Positions 59,826 through 64,000 of a stretch of 64,000 nucleotides of DNA are shown piece by piece. The notes below the pieces were generated by a model that had not been told where the DNA came from, searched no databases, and worked only from the letters and a program-made list of their open reading frames with translations. The stretch's first letter is position 1, and every line of letters starts with the position of its first letter. Source of the stretch: Aureivirga sp. CE67 (GTDB lineage: Bacteria > Bacteroidota > Bacteroidia > Flavobacteriales > Flavobacteriaceae); assembly GCF_015767245.1 (NCBI RefSeq), contig NZ_JADOTV010000014.1, positions 1-64,000 of the forward strand. Reading direction: 5' to 3'. The translations under genes and the position numbers were made by a program.

Positions 59826-61106
59826 TTAATAAAATTCATCTTTAACAATATCTCCATATAACCCAATTTTATATGATAATAATACTTTTTCATAACTATT
59901 AATTATTGGAGTTGATCCTAAATTCAATACAATTAAATCTATATTTGTCAAACAAGAAATATCCTCAAAATATTCTATATTATTTCCATATAAATACAAA
60001 TATTTCAATTTTGACAACTTTTCAAATCCTTCTAATGAAGAAATGGAATTCCAGCTAAGATTTAATGTAGTCAGCTGATTATTCAGTCTCAGTAAACTTA
60101 CATTTTCTATAAAATTTTGGTCTAAATTTAAAGTCTGAAGTTCTTTAAGCAAATGTAAATTTTCGACACTTGAAATTTTGTTGTCCGACAAACTCAAATG
60201 AGTTAATTTTTTTAGATTGTTCAAACCTTCAATTTTAAAAATTTCATTTTCATCTAAAGCTAATTCTTTTAAACTAGTCAAAGTTTCTAAATTTTTAATT
60301 TGACGAATTTTATTTCGACTTAAAAGCAAAACTTCAATAGATAGTAAATTTAAATTCTCAATTTTTTCAATTTTATTATTACTTAATTCTAAATAATTGA
60401 GATGTAAAAGTGATTGAAGATTTTCTATAAACCTAATTTGATTATTTGATAGATCCAACCATTCTAATTTTTCTAATAATTCTAATCGGTATATTTTTGA
60501 AATATGATTATTAGATAAGTATAATGTATGTAAATTTTTAAGTCGCTCTAAACGTTCTATTTTTTTAATTTGATTAAATTCTAAATTAAGAACTCTTAAG
60601 TTTAATAAAAATCCTACATATTTAATTTTTTCAATTTTATTATTACTTAATTCTAAATTCTCCAGAAACTCTAGAGATTCTAAACCTTCTAATGCAGCTA
60701 TCTTATTTCCTGATAAACACAGTTCTTTTAGTTGAATTAATGAATTTAAATTTTCAATTTTCTCAATTTGATTGAATCCTAAATTCAAATTTTCGACATG
60801 AATCAAATTTCCAATATTTTCTATTTTTGAAATTTTGTTCGCTCGAAGATTTATCTCTTTCAATTTCTTTAAATTATCTAAATTCTGAATTGACGTAATT
60901 TGATTATTCTCTAAATTCAAAAACTCGAGATCATCTAATAAATCCAAACCTTGAATTTTCTTGATACAATTTCCTGATAAATTTAGTTTTCGAAGATTTA
61001 TAAATTTTTCAATTCCTTTCATAGAAGTTATTGGAATTTCTTCACAGGATAAATCCAACTCTGTAACAGAATAATCTGTAAGTTTTAAATCATTTATTGT
61101 CTTCAT
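59826..61106 (-). CDS. Cytoplasmic LRR protein (SDS22-like)
   Basis: This 426-residue member has the cap MKTINDLKLTDYSVTELDLS, then CEEIPITSMKGIEKF (a three-residue insertion relative to relatives), about seventeen repeats, and a C-terminal cap LNLGSTPIINSYEKVLLSYK. The end (SYKIGLYGDIVKDEFY) resembles that of the large LRR gene at 49998 (SKIGVFSDLIATD), so the C-terminal caps of these two are related. It starts at the base just before the stop of the upstream LRR gene region, with no real gap. Confidence 0.87.
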   Translation of the reverse strand: MKTINDLKLTDYSVTELDLSCEEIPITSMKGIEKFINLRKLNLSGNCIKKIQGLDLLDDLEFLNLENNQITSIQNLDNLKKLKEINLRANKISKIENIGNLIHVENLNLGFNQIEKIENLNSLIQLKELCLSGNKIAALEGLESLEFLENLELSNNKIEKIKYVGFLLNLRVLNLEFNQIKKIERLERLKNLHTLYLSNNHISKIYRLELLEKLEWLDLSNNQIRFIENLQSLLHLNYLELSNNKIEKIENLNLLSIEVLLLSRNKIRQIKNLETLTSLKELALDENEIFKIEGLNNLKKLTHLSLSDNKISSVENLHLLKELQTLNLDQNFIENVSLLRLNNQLTTLNLSWNSISSLEGFEKLSKLKYLYLYGNNIEYFEDISCLTNIDLIVLNLGSTPIINSYEKVLLSYKIGLYGDIVKDEFY

Positions 61107-62360
61107 TTATATTATATGCTCATGATGAATCTTAAAATTATATTGTTTATTTTCAACTGAATCATCTATTGGATTTCCGCCTAAATAAAGATGTTCTAGA
61201 TACTCTAGATGTTCTAAATTCCCCATTTTTGAAATATTATTATTCTCAAGATTTAAAGAAAATAAATTTGAAACAAATTCTAAATTTTCAATATTCGTTA
61301 TTTTATTACTTTCTAATTCAATATATTGTAAACTTTCCAAACTTTCTAAATTCTCTATTTTAGAAATTTTATTCTGATTTAGAATTAACCAAAGTAAATT
61401 TATATTCTTTAAAGGAGCTATTTCTTGAATTTCATTTTTGGATAAATCTAATTCTTCTAATTGAAATAGTTTTTCAATATTTTTAATTTCTTGAATTCGA
61501 TTACCAGAAAGTCGCAACCATTTCAATTTTTCTAAAGTATTTAAATTATCCAACTTAGAAATTTTATTATCCCCTAAACATAAGTATTTTAGATTTCCCA
61601 AAGAATCTAATCCTTCTATTTTAGTTATTTCATTTCTTGATAAATCCAATAGTTGAAGATTTACAAGATGTTCTAAATTTTCAATTTTAGTTATCCAATT
61701 TGCAGAACATTTTAAATATTTTAAAGAAATCAAATTCTCTAAAAAATCTAGCTTTTGAATATTACAAGCTCCAATATTCAATTCTTCTAACATTGTTAAA
61801 TTCTTGATTCCTTCAAAAGAACTAATATTCCTATTATCAGAAATTGTAAACGTTTCAAGATATTTCATCTTACATAATCCTGAAATTTTTGAAATATTAT
61901 TTTTTTCTAAATTCAAATATTTTAAATGAATTTGACACTCAAGATTCTCAATATTCACAATAAAATTAAATCCTAAATTTAAATTCTTTAATTGCTGTAA
62001 CCTTTCAAGATTTTCAATTTTTGAAATTTTATTCCTTCCAAGATCTAATTTTTCTAGATAAACCAACGAATCTAAATTCTCTATTTTTTCAATTTTATTA
62101 GATGATAAATCTAGTTTTTGAAGATTTGTTACACCTTGATACCCTCCAATCTCTTCAATATTATTATTTTCTAATTCTAATTCTTCAAGATTATTTAAAT
62201 TCTCAAGTCCAGATATTTTTTTAATATTATTTCCTCTTAAATATAAAATTTCTAATTTTTCAAATTTCTCAATCCCATCCATCAAATCAATCTCTTGATA
62301 AGACAAATCTAATTCTGTTACAGAATAATCTGAAAGATTTAAATCATTTATTGTTTTCAT
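61107..62360 (-). CDS. Cytoplasmic LRR protein (SDS22-like), long tandem copy
   Basis: This 417-residue member has the cap MKTINDLNLSDYSVTELDLS, YQEIDLMDGIEKFEKL, and about seventeen repeats. It is a tandem duplicate of the next gene upstream (62368). They share the cap, the rare LDFLxNLxSLxxLxC unit and the exact tail pattern HLEYLEHLYLGGNPIDDSVENK. This copy has about 157 extra residues, close to seven whole repeats, inserted between the N- and C-terminal shared parts. Confidence 0.87.
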   Translation of the reverse strand: MKTINDLNLSDYSVTELDLSYQEIDLMDGIEKFEKLEILYLRGNNIKKISGLENLNNLEELELENNNIEEIGGYQGVTNLQKLDLSSNKIEKIENLDSLVYLEKLDLGRNKISKIENLERLQQLKNLNLGFNFIVNIENLECQIHLKYLNLEKNNISKISGLCKMKYLETFTISDNRNISSFEGIKNLTMLEELNIGACNIQKLDFLENLISLKYLKCSANWITKIENLEHLVNLQLLDLSRNEITKIEGLDSLGNLKYLCLGDNKISKLDNLNTLEKLKWLRLSGNRIQEIKNIEKLFQLEELDLSKNEIQEIAPLKNINLLWLILNQNKISKIENLESLESLQYIELESNKITNIENLEFVSNLFSLNLENNNISKMGNLEHLEYLEHLYLGGNPIDDSVENKQYNFKIHHEHII

Positions 62361-62367
62361 TTATTTT

Positions 62368-63150
62368 TTAGTAATGTATATTAAAATCATATTTTTTATT
62401 TTCTTCTGAATTATCTATAGGATTTCCTTCCAAATAAAGATATTCTAGATTTACAAGATGCTCTAAATTTCCAACTTTTGAAATATTATTATTTTTAAGA
62501 TTCATAGAGTATAAATTAGAAACAGATTCTAAATTTTCAATTTTATTTATACAATTTTTAAAACAACTTAAAAATTCTATAGAAGTCAAATTCACTAAAA
62601 AATCTAGGTTTTGAATATTACAAGAATTAATATGTAATATTTCTAAGTCAATATTGTCTTTTAAATTTTCAAGAGAATCAATATTCCTATTTCCTGAAAT
62701 ATCAAGAGATTGAAGGTTTTTCATTTTTTCTAAACCTTTGATTTTAGAAATTTTATTTTTTCCTATATTCAAATGATTTAAATAAATTTGATTCTCCAAA
62801 TTTTCTAGATTCTCAATATTATTATATTCAAAGAACAAATTTTTTAACTTCTTTAAATTATCAAGATTCTCAATTTTAGAAATTCTATTATGTCTAAGAT
62901 CTAATTTTTCCAAATGAATCAGCGAATCCAAGTTTTCATTTTTTGTAATTTGATTAGATGATAGATTTAAAATTCTAAGTTTCGTTAAATTCTCAAGACC
63001 AGTTATTTTCTTTATTCCATTCTCCTCTAAACATAAAATTTCTAATTGTTCAAACTTTTCAATTCCATCCATTAATTCAATTCCTTGAAATGCCAAATCC
63101 AATTCCCTTACAGAATAATCTGTAAGGTTTAAATCATTAATTGTTTTCAT
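62368..63150 (-). CDS. Cytoplasmic LRR protein (SDS22-like), short tandem copy
   Basis: This 260-residue member has the cap MKTINDLNLTDYSVRELDLA, FQGIELMDGIEKFEQL, about ten repeats, and the tail LVNLEYLYLEGNPIDNSEEN. It has the shared unit SLDISGNRNIDSLENL in place of FTISDNRNISSFEGI in the 61107 copy. It lies seven nt upstream of the long copy and one nt after the next LRR gene. Confidence 0.87.
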   Translation of the reverse strand: MKTINDLNLTDYSVRELDLAFQGIELMDGIEKFEQLEILCLEENGIKKITGLENLTKLRILNLSSNQITKNENLDSLIHLEKLDLRHNRISKIENLDNLKKLKNLFFEYNNIENLENLENQIYLNHLNIGKNKISKIKGLEKMKNLQSLDISGNRNIDSLENLKDNIDLEILHINSCNIQNLDFLVNLTSIEFLSCFKNCINKIENLESVSNLYSMNLKNNNISKVGNLEHLVNLEYLYLEGNPIDNSEENKKYDFNIHY

Positions 63151-63151
63151 T

Positions 63152-63880
63152 TTAAAAGAAAAAATTATAATGTATTTTTAAAAATTTATTTCCCTTATAC
63201 TTATTAACAACAGGATTATATGCGATATAGATATTCGTTAATTCTCCTTTTTCAAATTCACTTATATTTTCAATTTTTGTAATTTGATTGATTTCTAAAT
63301 TAAGCGTTATTAACTGCTCATTTTTATTCAAATTTTCAATTTTTGAAATAGAATTATTTCCTAAATCTAATTCTTCTAATTGTTCATTTTTCTCTAGATT
63401 TTGAATTTTTAAAATAGAATTCCCTCTTAAATGTAAAGACTCTAATGCTAGCAAAGTATCTAAATTTTCTATTTTCTTAATTTTATTATATTCTAAATAA
63501 AGAAGAAGTAAATTAGTAATATTTTCTAATCCAGATATTTTAGTTATTTCATTTTCATTCAAGTTTAAATAAACTAGTTCTTTCAATGAGTTTAAACAAT
63601 CTATCCTCTTGATTTGATTATTATCTAACCATAACCAAGCTAAACTTTTCAAATTATCCAAATTCTTTATTTCTTTGATTTTATTATTAGATAAATTCAA
63701 ATAATATAAATCCTTTAGCTCATCTAAAAATTCTATTTCTTGAATTTGATTATTTGAAACATTTAGATCTATTAAATCTTTAAACTTTTCGATACCTTTT
63801 AACGAGTTTAGCTGTTTTCCTGATATATCTAATATTGTTACAGAATAATCCGTAAGATTTAAATCATTAACTGTTTTCAT
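63152..63880 (-). CDS. Cytoplasmic LRR protein (SDS22-like)
   Basis: This 242-residue member has the cap MKTVNDLNLTDYSVTILDIS, GKQLNSLKGIEKFKDL, about nine repeats, and a basic tail (NPVVNKYKGNKFLKIHYNFFF). It overlaps the end of the partial gene at the window edge by 14 bases, so it belongs to an operon that begins outside the window. Three further LRR genes and one partner follow it at gaps of one to twelve nt. Confidence 0.87.
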   Translation of the reverse strand: MKTVNDLNLTDYSVTILDISGKQLNSLKGIEKFKDLIDLNVSNNQIQEIEFLDELKDLYYLNLSNNKIKEIKNLDNLKSLAWLWLDNNQIKRIDCLNSLKELVYLNLNENEITKISGLENITNLLLLYLEYNKIKKIENLDTLLALESLHLRGNSILKIQNLEKNEQLEELDLGNNSISKIENLNKNEQLITLNLEINQITKIENISEFEKGELTNIYIAYNPVVNKYKGNKFLKIHYNFFF

Positions 63881-64000
63881 TATTATTTTTGATTTTCAAC
63901 TGAAATATTTCATCGTGTTTTGAAGCAAAATTCTTATCTCTAAACATTTCATCTGAATATCTATCATAGAAAATTGTGTAATCAAAAAAAGATAAGTTTC
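63867..64000 (-). CDS. Partial gene at the window edge, unknown
   Basis: An open frame runs in from the right edge and stops at 63867. Its visible C-terminal residues include FFDYTIFYDRYSDEMFRDKN and FASKHDEIFQLKIKNNNENS. It is hydrophilic and has no motif I recognise. It overlaps the LRR gene start by 14 bases, so it is the variable partner at the head of the last LRR operon or part of it. Confidence 0.55.
   Translation of the reverse strand, partial: NLSFFDYTIFYDRYSDEMFRDKNFASKHDEIFQLKIKNNNENS

Noticed and set aside
1-64000. Insertion sequences, phage genes, tRNA or rRNA genes
   Set aside because: No transposase, integrase, terminal inverted repeat pair, phage structural gene or cloverleaf-like tRNA sequence was found by reading both strands.

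Overview
The window is very AT-rich (GC in the high twenties by eye) and reads as accessory DNA of a marine-type Flavobacteriaceae bacterium (Bacteroidota). The evidence is Bacteroidetes-type conjugation genes (TraN/O/Q/E/F/G/I/J/K/M), type IX secretion (T9SS) C-terminal sorting domains, Bacteroidota -7 promoter elements (TAnnTTTG) and A-rich ribosome entry regions. An iteron-fed RepB initiator, a ParA cassette and a tra block make a conjugative plasmid the most likely replicon. The genus cannot be told from the sequence.

Layout. 1-3665: replication and partition module, with a tandem 88-bp repeat array, a 26-bp palindrome at the parA promoter, parA plus a partner, twelve 20/22-bp iterons, and repB. 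3744-14637: conjugation block on the + strand (traN, traO, traQ, a small DNA-binding-like gene, the coupling protein, then traE-F-G-I-J-K-M). No relaxase is visible. 14751-16161: a two-gene unit with an acyl-amino-acid/AHL-synthase-like GNAT enzyme and a ThiF/E1-like adenylyltransferase. 16192-23507: an exported protein divergent from a secreted LamG-like protein that heads an operon with TPR/DUF6624, PH-like, membrane, ApbE-like, TPR and Spo0M-like genes. 23561-35096: five large exported proteins on the - strand (three fibronectin-III arrays, a beta-helix/Fn3 giant and a secreted LRR protein), four of which end in a T9SS sorting domain. 35100-35680: a non-coding segment with two head-to-head operators and two candidate small transcripts. 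35724-64000: a dense, mostly - strand island with twelve intact cytoplasmic LRR genes, one frameshifted LRR gene and one LRR remnant. Between them lie variable partner genes: TPR, PQQ-propeller, DUF1629/Imm43-like, SPOR, IF-1-like, exoX-C-like, MFS, serine hydrolase, TonB-C-like and unknowns.

The main discovery is a shared regulatory architecture. A 19-bp imperfect palindrome (consensus ATCAYCC-N5-GGRTGAT) occurs 18 times, always in front of a gene or transcript. A -7 element (TAnnTTTG-like) starts exactly 39 or 40 nt from its outer edge at all 20 promoters, and two operators serve divergent promoters. It links the GNAT/ThiF pair, all the big secreted proteins, the candidate small RNAs and nearly every LRR-island operon into one apparent regulon. 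None of the tra, rep or par genes carry it. I infer a co-ordinately switched surface-protein/LRR/partner system, possibly answering a signal made by the GNAT/ThiF pair. The regulator itself is not recognisable here.
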